Below are positions 17,957 through 26,246 of a stretch of 64,000 bases of DNA, one piece after another. A program made the position numbers and the translations under genes. The notes beneath the pieces were generated by a model. That model saw only the letters and a list, made by a program, of their open reading frames with translations. It was not told where the DNA came from and ran no database searches. The stretch's first letter is position 1; each line of letters starts with the position of its first letter. The stretch comes from Bryobacterales bacterium (GTDB taxonomy: Bacteria; Acidobacteriota; Terriglobia; Bryobacterales; Bryobacteraceae): assembly GCA_003135055.1 (NCBI GenBank), contig PLDF01000184.1, forward strand, positions 64,765 to 128,764, given 5' to 3'.

Positions 17957-19902
17957 AGTCCTTTGTGGGGCAGCCAATCGTGGCTGCCGCCGGCTTTCAG
18001 CCGGCGCGTCCATCGCGCCAACTGTGGGGCAGGCGCTTTCGCCTGCCAACCGCGGGGCACAGTATTTTCCAAAAATACGCCATATTCCTGCTCAGCCTGG
18101 CCGTCGCTGCACAAGCCCAGCAGCTTCAGCGGCTCCCGCCCATGTCGCGACCCGTGAGTCTCGACAATTCTCAGCGCATCCGCGACTTGCTGCGCGCGGG
18201 CACTATCAACCTTTCCTTGCAGGATGCCTTGGCGCTAGCCATCGAAAACAACCTCGATATCGAGCTCCAGCGTTTCACCTTGCCGCAAGCCGATACCGAG
18301 TTACAGCGCGCTAAAGGCGGCGGCATAGTCCGCGGGTTGAACTACACCTTGTCTGAAGTCCCAGTCGGCGTCGGCGGCCCGCTCAGTCCGCTGGTCACAA
18401 GTCCGGCGGCCACCGGCAGCGTCACCAACGGAACGTCCGTACCCACCAACGCGCTGGAGCTCGGCGTGCTCGGCGAGCCGCAAGACAATTACTCGATGCA
18501 GGGAACCATCCTGCAATCGAATGGCTCCAACGTGCCGATTTACGACCCCGCGATAGTTGGCGGGTTGAATTGGAGCCACGTGTCTACGCCTGAGACCGAC
18601 TTACTCGCATACGGCCAGCCTAACCTGGTCACGCAGGGATTCACCGCCAACGCGGGCGTGCAGCAGAGCTTTTCCACCGGCGGCCAAGTCTCGGTGAATT
18701 TCGATAATAGCCACCAGTCGACCAATGCGCTCAACACCAGTTACAACCCGTATACCGGCTCCAGCCTGGGCCTCAACATCACTCAGCCCTTGCTGCGCGG
18801 CTTTGGCATCGGTCTCAACCGGCGCTTTATCCGCATCGCCGGCAATGAGCGCCGTATCACCAGCCTCTTGTTTCAGCAGCAGCTCATTGTCACGGTTTAC
18901 GGCGTAGTGCGCCTCTATACCGATTTCGTCGCACTCTACGAAGACGAAAAGGTGAAAGCGGAAACCGTCCGGGCCGCCGAAAAGCTGCTCTCCGACACTA
19001 ACGCGCAAGTGGAAGCCGGTACGCTCGCCCCGGTGGAAGCGACGCGCGCCAACGCGGAAGTATTCTCCACCAGGCAGGACCTGATCAATGCCCGCGGATT
19101 GCTGGAAGAGCAGGAGGCCATTCTCAAGAACGTATTGACCCGCAGCGAAGATGAAGCTATCCGCTCGGCGCACGTCATTCCCACCGCGACCCTCGAAATC
19201 CCGGCGCAAGACGAGGTCCGCCCCATCCAGGAGCTTATCGGCGAAGCGGTGGCCAACCGTCCCGACCTCGGACAGGCGCGGTTGCAAGTAGAGAACAACA
19301 TCATCGGCCTGCAGGGAGCGAAGAACGCGACGCTGCCCGAAGTGGACTTAGTCGGCATGGCTCAGAATAACGGCTTGGCGGGGCCGCTTACGGGCTTTTC
19401 GTCGAGCTCCAACCAGCCGTTTTCCGGCGGCTATGGCAGCGTGCTGGGCCAGGTGCTGGCGCGCGACTATCCCACTTTCGGCATCGGCGTGCAAGTTACT
19501 CTGCCGATACGCAACCGCATCGCCGAATCGGACCTGGCGCGCGACGAGTTACAAGTGAAGCAGTCGCAGGTTCGCGCAGCGCAGCTACAGAACCAGGCCA
19601 AGCTCGAAGTGGAAGATGCGCTGATCGCGATTCGCCGTTCCCGCTTCGCTTATGAAGCGGCCGAGCAGGCGCTCAAGTTTCAGCAGGAATCGCTGGACGC
19701 CGAGCAGGCGAAGTTCGAAGTGGGCGCATCGACGGCCTTTTTCGTGATTCAGTACGAAAGTCTGCTGGCGCAGGCGAAATCGACGGAAGTGGCCGCGAAG
19801 AGCTCGTACGTGAAGGCGCGGGCGGCCTTGCAGCGCGCGATGGGGTCGATCGTCACGGACAATAACATCTCTTTCGACGCCGCCGTTAAGGGCAAGATGT
19901 AG
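17953..19902 (+). CDS. TolC-family outer-membrane efflux protein
   Basis: A 649-aa outer-membrane channel subunit for the RND pump. Two OEP repeats are visible, one starting at LSLQDALALAIENNLDIELQ and one in the second half (PTFGIGVQVTLPIRNRIAES, then long coiled coils near 530-630). Between the first helix and strand is a region of about 100 residues typical of acidobacterial TolC proteins. The GTG overlaps the adaptor stop. Odd feature: about 33 codons right after MKSF come from dispersed repeat R2 and precede the hydrophobic signal core (YAIFLLSLAVAAQAQ). This places the core about 40 residues in. No alternative start was found between the repeat and the core. Confidence 0.9.
   Translation: MKSFVGQPIVAAAGFQPARPSRQLWGRRFRLPTAGHSIFQKYAIFLLSLAVAAQAQQLQRLPPMSRPVSLDNSQRIRDLLRAGTINLSLQDALALAIENNLDIELQRFTLPQADTELQRAKGGGIVRGLNYTLSEVPVGVGGPLSPLVTSPAATGSVTNGTSVPTNALELGVLGEPQDNYSMQGTILQSNGSNVPIYDPAIVGGLNWSHVSTPETDLLAYGQPNLVTQGFTANAGVQQSFSTGGQVSVNFDNSHQSTNALNTSYNPYTGSSLGLNITQPLLRGFGIGLNRRFIRIAGNERRITSLLFQQQLIVTVYGVVRLYTDFVALYEDEKVKAETVRAAEKLLSDTNAQVEAGTLAPVEATRANAEVFSTRQDLINARGLLEEQEAILKNVLTRSEDEAIRSAHVIPTATLEIPAQDEVRPIQELIGEAVANRPDLGQARLQVENNIIGLQGAKNATLPEVDLVGMAQNNGLAGPLTGFSSSSNQPFSGGYGSVLGQVLARDYPTFGIGVQVTLPIRNRIAESDLARDELQVKQSQVRAAQLQNQAKLEVEDALIAIRRSRFAYEAAEQALKFQQESLDAEQAKFEVGASTAFFVIQYESLLAQAKSTEVAAKSSYVKARAALQRAMGSIVTDNNISFDAAVKGKM
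17965..18062. repeat. Repeat R2 inside the tolC coding start
   Basis: The block begins GTGGGGCAGCCAATCGTGGC, followed by the GCCGGCTTTCAGCCGGC hairpin and a second GTGGGGCAGGCG...CGCCTGCC hairpin. It is read in frame within the TolC N-terminus. R2 copies elsewhere are mostly in intergenic DNA. Confidence 0.7.
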
Positions 19903-20030
19903 TAACTGCCACAACTCCGTGAGACTTAGTTTCGCTAGCCGCCCGAAGATTTCCCGGCCATGTCATGGCGGGCGCGGGCGGGCGAGCGCCGCCTTTGACC
20001 TGCCGGCCGCAAATGCGCCATGCTCGGGTT

Positions 20031-20381
20031 ATGTTCCGTCGCTCACAGGTGGAAATTCCCGTCGACCTTCGCGCACGCCTGGAAGTAGCCAGGCTCGATC
20101 TGCTGGCGCTGTTTCGCGCTCTGGACCGGATGCATCTGGCGCCGGAGCAGATCCCGCAACGGCTCATCCGGAGCTATTCGAACTCGACGCCGATTATGTG
20201 GAATGCTCCGCGATACGCTGGCTGCCCTGGAGCAGTTGCCGGCGGCTGGCTCCCGTTTCGGAAAACCCTTCCTTCCCAAGCGCAACGCACCCTGTCCCAA
20301 CTCGAACTCACAATCCGCGCCAACCTGAGCCCGGCGGAGGCCTACAATATGGTCCCGGGCCGGGATTCCCAGAGCGGTTAA
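20031..20381 (+). pseudogene. Frameshifted small acidobacterial protein
   Basis: An ATG at 20031 opens MFRRSQVEIPVDLRARLEVA, then LLALFRALDRMHLAPEQIPQ. Downstream the plausible sequence jumps to another frame (HPELFELDADYVECSA) and returns to the first (QLELTIRANLSPAEAYNMVP). The pieces read as one soluble helical protein of about 115 residues with two frameshifts. I do not recognise a function. The rest of 19903-20449 shows no other gene. Confidence 0.45.
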
Positions 20382-20449
20382 GTACCCGGCTCGGGACGGC
20401 GCGTGTGTTCCATGGCCCCATCCCACGTGTGACAATATCGCCGTAACCC

Positions 20450-21928
20450 ATGCTCTGGAGCAAACTCTTCATCCCCACGCTACGCGCGAATCCGGCCGGC
20501 GAGCCGCCCTGGCGCCAACTGCTGCAGCGCGCCGGCTACCTGCGCGGAGCAGACCGCTGGCTTTTTCCCGCCCAACGCAGCTTGCGCAAGATCGTCGAAA
20601 TCGCACGCGAGGAATTCGGCGCCGCCGGCGCGCAGGAAATGCTGCTGCCCGATAGCGGCGCCTTCGAAGACATCGCGCGAGAGATCCGCAGCTATAAGCA
20701 GCTCCCGCAGATCTGGTACCGCTTCGGCGCCGGCCCTTATGCGCGAGCATGCGGCGCCAACTTGGAAGCCCGGGCATTCGGCGTAGAGCCGCTCGCCCTG
20801 GACGGCGTCTGCCGCCGCGTGCTGGACCGTTGCGGCGCTCCGTACGCGGCCACCGAAAGCTCGTTCGCCGCCTGGTCGGAAGATGGCGAAGACTCCATCG
20901 CCCTGTGCGCCGCGTGCGGCTATGCGGCGCCGCTGGAGTTGGCCCTCGCCCAAGCCTCGCCCCCCGCCGTCGGCGACCCCGAAGGCGACCTTACCCCCGA
21001 ACAGTTCCACACGCCCGGTTGCAAGACCATCGCTCAGGTAGCCGAATTCACCGGCTTGCCCGAGAGCGCGCAAATGAAGAGCCTGGTGCTGGTGGCTCAC
21101 GACGCGCCCATCCTGGTGATGCTGCGCGGCGACCACCAATTGAGTGAGGCGAAATTCGCGGCCCTCGCCGGCGATCCGCGCTTCCGTCAGGCGCGCTCCA
21201 GCGAAATCTTCGAATGGTTCGGCGCCGCGGCCGGTTCTCTGGGGCCGGTGGGCGTCCGCAACATGCCGATCTATGCCGACCGCGCGCTGGCCGGACGCCG
21301 CAACATGATCGCCGGCGCCAACCGCGACGATCATCATCTGCGCAACGTCACCCTGGGTGAAGACTTCGACGCCGCGTTTCACGACCTCCGCCAAATAGCG
21401 GCCGGCGAAACGTGCGCTCGCTGCGGCGCCGCTCTCACAGTGCGCAAGGCGATCGAATTGAGCCGCATTTCGCCGCCCCGCCCGGCGCGCGATCTTCACA
21501 TCACGAATGCTGGGGCAGTGGAAGCGCCGGTGTGGATGGGCGCATGCAGCATCGCCATCGAACGCATCCTGATCGCCGCCGCACAGTCCGGTTTCGACAA
21601 GGACGGCCTGGTTCTGCCGCCCGCCATCGCCCCGTTCGATGTAATCGTTACGCCGGCCAACATCGGCGACGCGGCGCAGCGTAGCGCGGCCGATGCCATC
21701 TACCGGGAGTGTCTCGCGCTGGGCCTGGACGCGCTACTCGACGACCGCGATGAGCGCCCCGGAGTCAAATTCAAAGACGCCGACCTGATCGGCGTTCCGT
21801 TTCGCGTCACCGTGGGTAGGAAATTAGCGGAAGGGATGGTGGAGATTGTGGAGAGGAACACGAAGCGGGTGACGGACACGGCGGTGGCCGCGGCAGCCAC
21901 CGCCGTGAAACTTACTGCTTCTGCTTAA
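20450..21928 (+). CDS. Prolyl-tRNA synthetase paralogue, degenerate in the synthetase core
   Basis: A 492-aa protein of bacterial ProRS architecture, shorter than the usual 560-570 residues. The N-terminus (LWSKLFIPTLRANP) and a motif-1-like helix are recognisable. The GPTHEE segment and the motif 2 block RDExRPR are absent, because SYKQLPQIWY runs almost directly into divergent sequence. The GHIF-x-LGTKYS loop is missing. Motif 3 reads MGACSIAIERI (363-373) instead of the glycine-rich form. The inserted editing domain (about 170-310) looks intact: K210 in MKSLVL, GSLGP (262-266) and a histidine pair near 296. The anticodon-binding domain keeps LLDDRDERPGVKFKDADLIG. It may be an editing or regulatory paralogue rather than a synthetase. 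Confidence 0.8.
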   Translation: MLWSKLFIPTLRANPAGEPPWRQLLQRAGYLRGADRWLFPAQRSLRKIVEIAREEFGAAGAQEMLLPDSGAFEDIAREIRSYKQLPQIWYRFGAGPYARACGANLEARAFGVEPLALDGVCRRVLDRCGAPYAATESSFAAWSEDGEDSIALCAACGYAAPLELALAQASPPAVGDPEGDLTPEQFHTPGCKTIAQVAEFTGLPESAQMKSLVLVAHDAPILVMLRGDHQLSEAKFAALAGDPRFRQARSSEIFEWFGAAAGSLGPVGVRNMPIYADRALAGRRNMIAGANRDDHHLRNVTLGEDFDAAFHDLRQIAAGETCARCGAALTVRKAIELSRISPPRPARDLHITNAGAVEAPVWMGACSIAIERILIAAAQSGFDKDGLVLPPAIAPFDVIVTPANIGDAAQRSAADAIYRECLALGLDALLDDRDERPGVKFKDADLIGVPFRVTVGRKLAEGMVEIVERNTKRVTDTAVAAAATAVKLTASA

Positions 21929-22832
21929 AAATAGCCGGCATCTGCTTTCCCTCGGTGATCTGGTAGCCCGCCGGGACTTGGAACAGGCTGGAGTCGGGTT
22001 CAGCGCGACTAATGTTAATCAGCCGGATCATCTCCTCGCCGTTGCGCGGGTCGCTATGCCGCGTCATCACATCTACTTGCAGATCGGACGAATACCAGCG
22101 TTCGGAAACGAGCTGAATCGGCCGGTCGTTGCCGATCGCGCCGGCCTCGATGGTGCTCGTCTCCCGATCGCCCTGCGCGCCCACGCCTTCCATAATCCGC
22201 GTTCCCAGCGATTCCTTGTTTGACGCGCCAGCGAGTGCGGCCTTCGCTTCCACCTTGCCGAACGCAGCCGTCACGGGTCCGCCCTCAGAGTCGCCCGCTG
22301 TCGCAGTTAGAGTCTTGAGAACCCGGATGTTTTCACCGCCGCCGGCGATCACGGTGGAGTTGGCGCCGCCCGTCTGTGTCCGAATGCTAAACCCAACATT
22401 GCCCGAATTTCCCGAACCGACAGAGACGGACACCTGCATCTTGCTGGCCGTCATGTTCTTGGTATCCAGCGTGTAGTTCACTCCCGAGTTCGGGTCCCAA
22501 ATCGAGACTTGATCGGGGCTCTCGCGGCGGACGCGGCCTTGGCTGTCGCGGTAGATGGTCACTTGACGCTCATTGTGGATTCGCGTACCGTCGCCCAGGG
22601 TTTGCGTGGTTTCCGTAATCTGGTCGGCCCGATAGGGAGCGTTCTTCACGTTCGACATCACTCCGCCCTCCATACGGACCAGCGTCATCTGCTTAAGGCT
22701 GGTACTGATTTCCTCCGCCAGCTGTTTTTGCATAACCGCATCCTTGCGCTGTTTTTCCGTGACCGCATCCTGCGCCGCCGCCGCCAACGCGAAAAGGGCC
22801 GCCAACATTGCCATTCCGTAGATTCGTTTCAT
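21912..22832 (-). CDS. Secreted protein in a sigma/anti-sigma operon, unknown family
   Basis: A 306-aa protein with a clear signal peptide (MKRIYGMAMLAALFALAAAA). The mature part starts with a charged helical segment (about 25-50) and continues as beta-rich sequence with Asn/Gln/Thr-rich stretches. I recognise phrases such as VTIYRDSQGRVRRESP and SIWDPNSGVNYTLDTKNMTA but no named domain. It lies 16 bp after the anti-sigma gene on the same strand, so the three form one unit and this protein may act as effector or signal sensor in the periplasm. Its 3' end overlaps the converging ProRS-like gene by 17 nt. Confidence 0.7.
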   Translation of the reverse strand: MKRIYGMAMLAALFALAAAAQDAVTEKQRKDAVMQKQLAEEISTSLKQMTLVRMEGGVMSNVKNAPYRADQITETTQTLGDGTRIHNERQVTIYRDSQGRVRRESPDQVSIWDPNSGVNYTLDTKNMTASKMQVSVSVGSGNSGNVGFSIRTQTGGANSTVIAGGGENIRVLKTLTATAGDSEGGPVTAAFGKVEAKAALAGASNKESLGTRIMEGVGAQGDRETSTIEAGAIGNDRPIQLVSERWYSSDLQVDVMTRHSDPRNGEEMIRLINISRAEPDSSLFQVPAGYQITEGKQMPAIFKQKQ

Positions 22833-22848
22833 TCGATTCTCCTAAAAT

Positions 22849-23433
22849 TCACTTGACCGTCCTGATGGCGCGCGGGCGCCCCTCGGCATCGAAAATTACG
22901 TCCGCCTGCACCCCCGTACCATTGAGGGCCACGCGCATCACCACGCCGGTGTCGATGGGTTCGTCGTCCAGCGCCAGGTAATACTGCACGTTCGGCGGTT
23001 TCACGCGTCTAGGGCTCTTCGCCCGCGGCGTCGAAGGCTCCGGCATTTCCACCGCTGACGCAAAAGCTTGTTCCATGGCCGGCCGCGCGGGCGCAACATG
23101 CGGCGCCGCCACTGGCTTCGGCGCCGAGGCGTGCTTCGGAAGCAGGACAAAAGCCAACGCCGCCGCGGCTGCCAGCGCCAAGACTGCCGTTGCCACCGGG
23201 CGTGGCCGCGGCATCCAACGCCACTGCGCCGGGGCCGGCGGCAAGACCACAGGCCCGACTTCCAGCGCTTCCATCAACGCCGCCACGCGCGCCGCGCGTC
23301 CAGACAATTCGTTGTATCGCGCATGGCACTGCGCGCAGCCGCCCAGGTGAACCGCGATTCGCGTCATTTCTTCCAGCGGCAATTCGCGGTCGAGATACGC
23401 TCTCAACCCTCCGTCATCGCAGCATTCCTTCAT
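22849..23433 (-). CDS. Anti-sigma factor with zinc-finger domain
   Basis: A 194-aa membrane protein. Residues about 1-45 carry the anti-sigma zinc-binding pattern: CCDDGGLRAYLDRELPLEE, then HLGGCAQCHARY, with the H-x3-C-x2-C ligands. A single membrane helix lies near 80-100 (AVLALAAAAALAFVLLP). The periplasmic part is Pro/Ala-rich with a small C-terminal domain (YYLALDDEPIDTGVVMRVAL). It should bind and hold the sigma factor encoded just upstream, with which it shares a 4-nt ATGA overlap. Confidence 0.85.
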   Translation of the reverse strand: MKECCDDGGLRAYLDRELPLEEMTRIAVHLGGCAQCHARYNELSGRAARVAALMEALEVGPVVLPPAPAQWRWMPRPRPVATAVLALAAAAALAFVLLPKHASAPKPVAAPHVAPARPAMEQAFASAVEMPEPSTPRAKSPRRVKPPNVQYYLALDDEPIDTGVVMRVALNGTGVQADVIFDAEGRPRAIRTVK

Positions 23434-24026
23434 ATCCCCTCTCCATGGCGGGCGCGGAACTTCCGTTCGAATTCCGCCTCCGCCCGCGCCAGCAGCGTGC
23501 CGATGGAACTTGCCTGCACGCCCAGCGATTCCGCCAGGTCGCGATAGGCCAATCCATCCGCCCGCAGCACCAGAAGCTGCGCATCCCGCGGCTTCATTTC
23601 CGCCAACACCGCCTGCACGCGCGCCCGGCGCTCGTCGCTCAGGATTCGCTCCAAAGCGCAGGCCGCCGTAGCCGATCGCAAGCTTTCCACGTGGGCCGCC
23701 TGCTCATGCCGGCGCCGACGGGCGTTTCTTCGCAACGCGTCTAATCCCGCATTGGTGGCGACGCGGTAGAGCCAGGGGGTATGACGCTCGTCCCGCTGCT
23801 CTTCCGGACCGGAGTCGCGCGCCGACAGCTTGCAAAAAGCGTCGGACGCGATCTCTTCGGCTTGTCCGCGGTCGCCCGTCAACCGCGCCAGCATCGCCAC
23901 CACACGGGGATAATGTTCCCGGAATAGCGCATCGAACCACGCCGGCGCGCGGCCGTCCGTTTCGGCCTCCGCCGGACTCGATGCCAGTTCCTTCGCGGGC
24001 TGCACAACCTTTAATACGATCTCCAT
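23430..24026 (-). CDS. ECF-type RNA polymerase sigma factor
   Basis: A 198-aa group 4 sigma factor. Region 2 spans about 25-100 (ALFREHYPRVVAMLARLTGD, RGQAEEIASDAFCKL, PWLYRVATNAGLDALRRN). Region 4 spans about 130-190 (LAEMKPRDAQLLVLRADGLA, YRDLAESLGVQASSIGTLLA). I placed the start at the ATG at 24026 (MEIVLKVVQPAKEL). The open frame extends upstream to 24146, but that part does not look coding. It is followed by its anti-sigma factor (ATGA overlap) and a secreted protein, and is divergent from the ABC exporter genes by about 120 bp. Confidence 0.85.
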   Translation of the reverse strand: MEIVLKVVQPAKELASSPAEAETDGRAPAWFDALFREHYPRVVAMLARLTGDRGQAEEIASDAFCKLSARDSGPEEQRDERHTPWLYRVATNAGLDALRRNARRRRHEQAAHVESLRSATAACALERILSDERRARVQAVLAEMKPRDAQLLVLRADGLAYRDLAESLGVQASSIGTLLARAEAEFERKFRARHGEGI

Positions 24027-24145
24027 CGCTTTTTTGTGACAAGTGGCATTAGCCCATGGCCTGCGGTTCCCGAGCCGCGCCGAGCGCTCGGTCACGCCCG
24101 GTCTTCCAGCGGCTACCTGTGAAGAGAATTCTAGCAATTGGCACA

Positions 24146-24898
24146 ATGGAAGGGATGATCACGTGCCGCAACCTTACCCGCCGCTTCGGAGAGTTCACCG
24201 CGGTCGACGGCCTTTCCTTCCACGTCGAGCCGGGCGCCATCTGCGCGTTCTTGGGCCCGAACGGCGCCGGAAAATCCACCACCGTCAAGATGTTCACCGG
24301 TCTGCTGGCGCCCACGGCCGGCGAGATTGAAGTGTGCGGGCTCGATCCGCGTACTAACCCCATCGAACTCAAGCGCCGCATCGGCGTGCTGCCCGAAGAC
24401 CTCGGCCTATTCGACGATCTTACCGTGGAAGAGCATCTGCAGCTCACCGCCAGCGTTTACGGCGTAGGCAAGCAGGAGGCGAAGGACCGAATCGCGCAAC
24501 TGTTGCGCGCGCTGAGCCTGGAACACGGCCGCCGCACCTTCGCTTCCGCCTGCTCGCACGGCATGCGCAAGAAGACGTCCTTCGCCATGGCGCTGCTGCC
24601 GAATCCGCGCGTGCTGTTTCTGGATGAACCGTTCGAGGCCATCGATCCTGTGACTTCCAGAATCATGCGCGACCTGTTGCAGAGCGCCTCGCGGCGCGGC
24701 ATCACGGTGTTTCTCACGTCGCACATTTTGCCGGTGGCCGAAGAGATCGCCACGCAGCTGATCATGCTCAAAAAAGGCAAAATCGTGTGGGATTCGCCCG
24801 CGTCCGGGCTACCGCAAGCGCTCGAGCAGCACTATTTCGACCTGGTGGAATCGCCGGTGGTGGAGGAGTTGGAATGGCTCGGACCGCCGCGATCCTAA
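24146..24898 (+). CDS. ABC transporter ATP-binding protein
   Basis: A 250-aa ATPase of an ABC-2-type exporter. Walker A is GPNGAGKST, the Q-loop region is VLPEDLGLFDDLTVEEHL, the signature is the SHGMRKK form common in ABC-2 systems, Walker B is VLFLDEPFEAID, and the switch histidine is in LTSHI. The start may be the ATG at 24146 or the one at 24155. GGAAGGG lies between them, too close to serve the second well. It overlaps the permease gene by 25 nt, so the two proteins should form one complex. The substrate is unknown. Confidence 0.85.
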   Translation: MEGMITCRNLTRRFGEFTAVDGLSFHVEPGAICAFLGPNGAGKSTTVKMFTGLLAPTAGEIEVCGLDPRTNPIELKRRIGVLPEDLGLFDDLTVEEHLQLTASVYGVGKQEAKDRIAQLLRALSLEHGRRTFASACSHGMRKKTSFAMALLPNPRVLFLDEPFEAIDPVTSRIMRDLLQSASRRGITVFLTSHILPVAEEIATQLIMLKKGKIVWDSPASGLPQALEQHYFDLVESPVVEELEWLGPPRS

Positions 24899-25905
24899 GG
24901 GCGCTGGGCCGGGCCTTGCGGCGCGATCAGAAATCCATCGCAGCGGTTGTGGGAAACAACTTCTTCATTGTCACGGCGCTGGTGCTGCAAGAAGCGGGCG
25001 CGTTTCTGTACCTGATCCTCGGCCTCATTCTGCTGTTTACGTTGAGCACCGACCCTCTGCGCAAGATCCCGGTTTCGCGGCTGGGTCTGTGGCCGCTCGA
25101 GCGGCGCGAGCGATGGATGCTGCGCGCGGCCAGTCCGTGGGTCAATCCAGTGACCTGGCTCATCGGCGGTTCCGCCGTATGGGTAGCGCGCGGCAAGGTA
25201 ACCGTTGGACTCTGGGGACTGTGCGCCGGCCTGATCGCCGTGAGTTTCGTACTTTCTGCGCTGCCCATCGCGCCACGCGGCGGTCTGTGGCGGCGCATGC
25301 CGCGGTTTCCCGGGCCGCTGAATCACCTGATCCGCAAGAACCTGCGCGAGATGCTTTCGACGCTCGATTTCTACGTTGCGCTATTGCTGAGTCTTGCGGC
25401 GCTGGCCTACCGCGTCTGGGGGCCGCGCTTGCCAGAGGAAGCGCTGATGCCGTTGACGCTGCTAGTCGTCGTGGCGTTATCCAGCTATGCCCAATGCCTG
25501 TTCGGATTGGATGGCGAAAGCGGCCTGGAACGCTACCGCCTGCTGCCGGTCCGCGGATGGCAGGTGCTTCTCGCCAAGGACGCGGCGTTCCTGGCGCTGG
25601 CCGTTGTGGTGGCGCTGCCGCTGGCGCCAATGGCCGGCTTCGGCGCGGCATTGGTGGCGTTGGCGGTGGGCCACTACGCGACGGTGAATCACCAGCGCGA
25701 GCAGGTACGCTGGCGCTTCTCCGCTGGCGCGCCGGTGGTGGAAGGGCTGGTGCAGTGCGCGCTGATTGCAATGGCGGGGTCGTCGGTGGGTCACAGCGTT
25801 TGGATGATGGGGCCGTGCGCGGCGGCGTGGGCGGGGTCTGTGTGGTGGTATGGGAAGCAGTGGGACGTCACGGATCAAAACGGGAATGCCCCGCGCTCCC
25901 AATAG
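24874..25905 (+). CDS. ABC transporter membrane subunit (ABC-2-like)
   Basis: A 343-aa integral membrane protein with about seven hydrophobic segments, including FFIVTALVLQEAGAFLYLIL, LWGLCAGLIAVSFVLSALP, FYVALLLSLAALAYRVWG, ALMPLTLLVVVALSSYAQCL and FLALAVVVALPLAPMAGFGA. It has no ATPase motifs. The ATG at 24874 is preceded by GGAGG at a good distance and lies within the end of the ATPase gene, which makes it the partner permease. The family assignment below ABC-2-like is not possible by eye. Confidence 0.75.
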   Translation: MARTAAILRALGRALRRDQKSIAAVVGNNFFIVTALVLQEAGAFLYLILGLILLFTLSTDPLRKIPVSRLGLWPLERRERWMLRAASPWVNPVTWLIGGSAVWVARGKVTVGLWGLCAGLIAVSFVLSALPIAPRGGLWRRMPRFPGPLNHLIRKNLREMLSTLDFYVALLLSLAALAYRVWGPRLPEEALMPLTLLVVVALSSYAQCLFGLDGESGLERYRLLPVRGWQVLLAKDAAFLALAVVVALPLAPMAGFGAALVALAVGHYATVNHQREQVRWRFSAGAPVVEGLVQCALIAMAGSSVGHSVWMMGPCAAAWAGSVWWYGKQWDVTDQNGNAPRSQ

Positions 25906-25914
25906 CCGCGTAAT

Positions 25915-26170
25915 TAACGATAACACCGTGAGAGCAGCCGTCTGCGGCGTAACCGGCTTTCTACGAAGAGCGGGCCGTCGGCCAACTCCGCCGATCCATC
26001 TTCCTGCGCCGTCGGCACGGCGTGCGGTACGTGAGCGTCCATGTAAAACGCCGGGCTCAAAGAGAACGCTTCAGATCGATCAGCTTACGCCGGAAGTCCG
26101 GGTCGGAGGCCTGGACCGCCGAGCGGCGATCAACTTCGGATGCGTCCCGCCTGGCGGACAAGAAGGTGAT
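25915..26170 (-). pseudogene. Remnant of a DUF5615-type toxin and a partner
   Basis: On the minus strand an ATG at 26042 opens MDAHVPHAVPTAQEDGSAEL, then ADGPLFVESRL, ending at 25915. This resembles DUF5615 PIN-like toxins (xMDxHVP...TAQEDG) with the middle deleted. Just upstream, another frame ending near 26055 reads EVDRRSAVQASDPDFRRKLI and could be the end of a partner protein. No intact frame exists. The rest of 25906-26246 shows nothing else. Confidence 0.35.
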
Positions 26171-26246
26171 AACTTACCTGGGCGTCTGATTAGTTCATTC
26201 CAGCTTATTAGTGGTTGCCGCCAGTCACTCACCCGTGCGCCACTAA

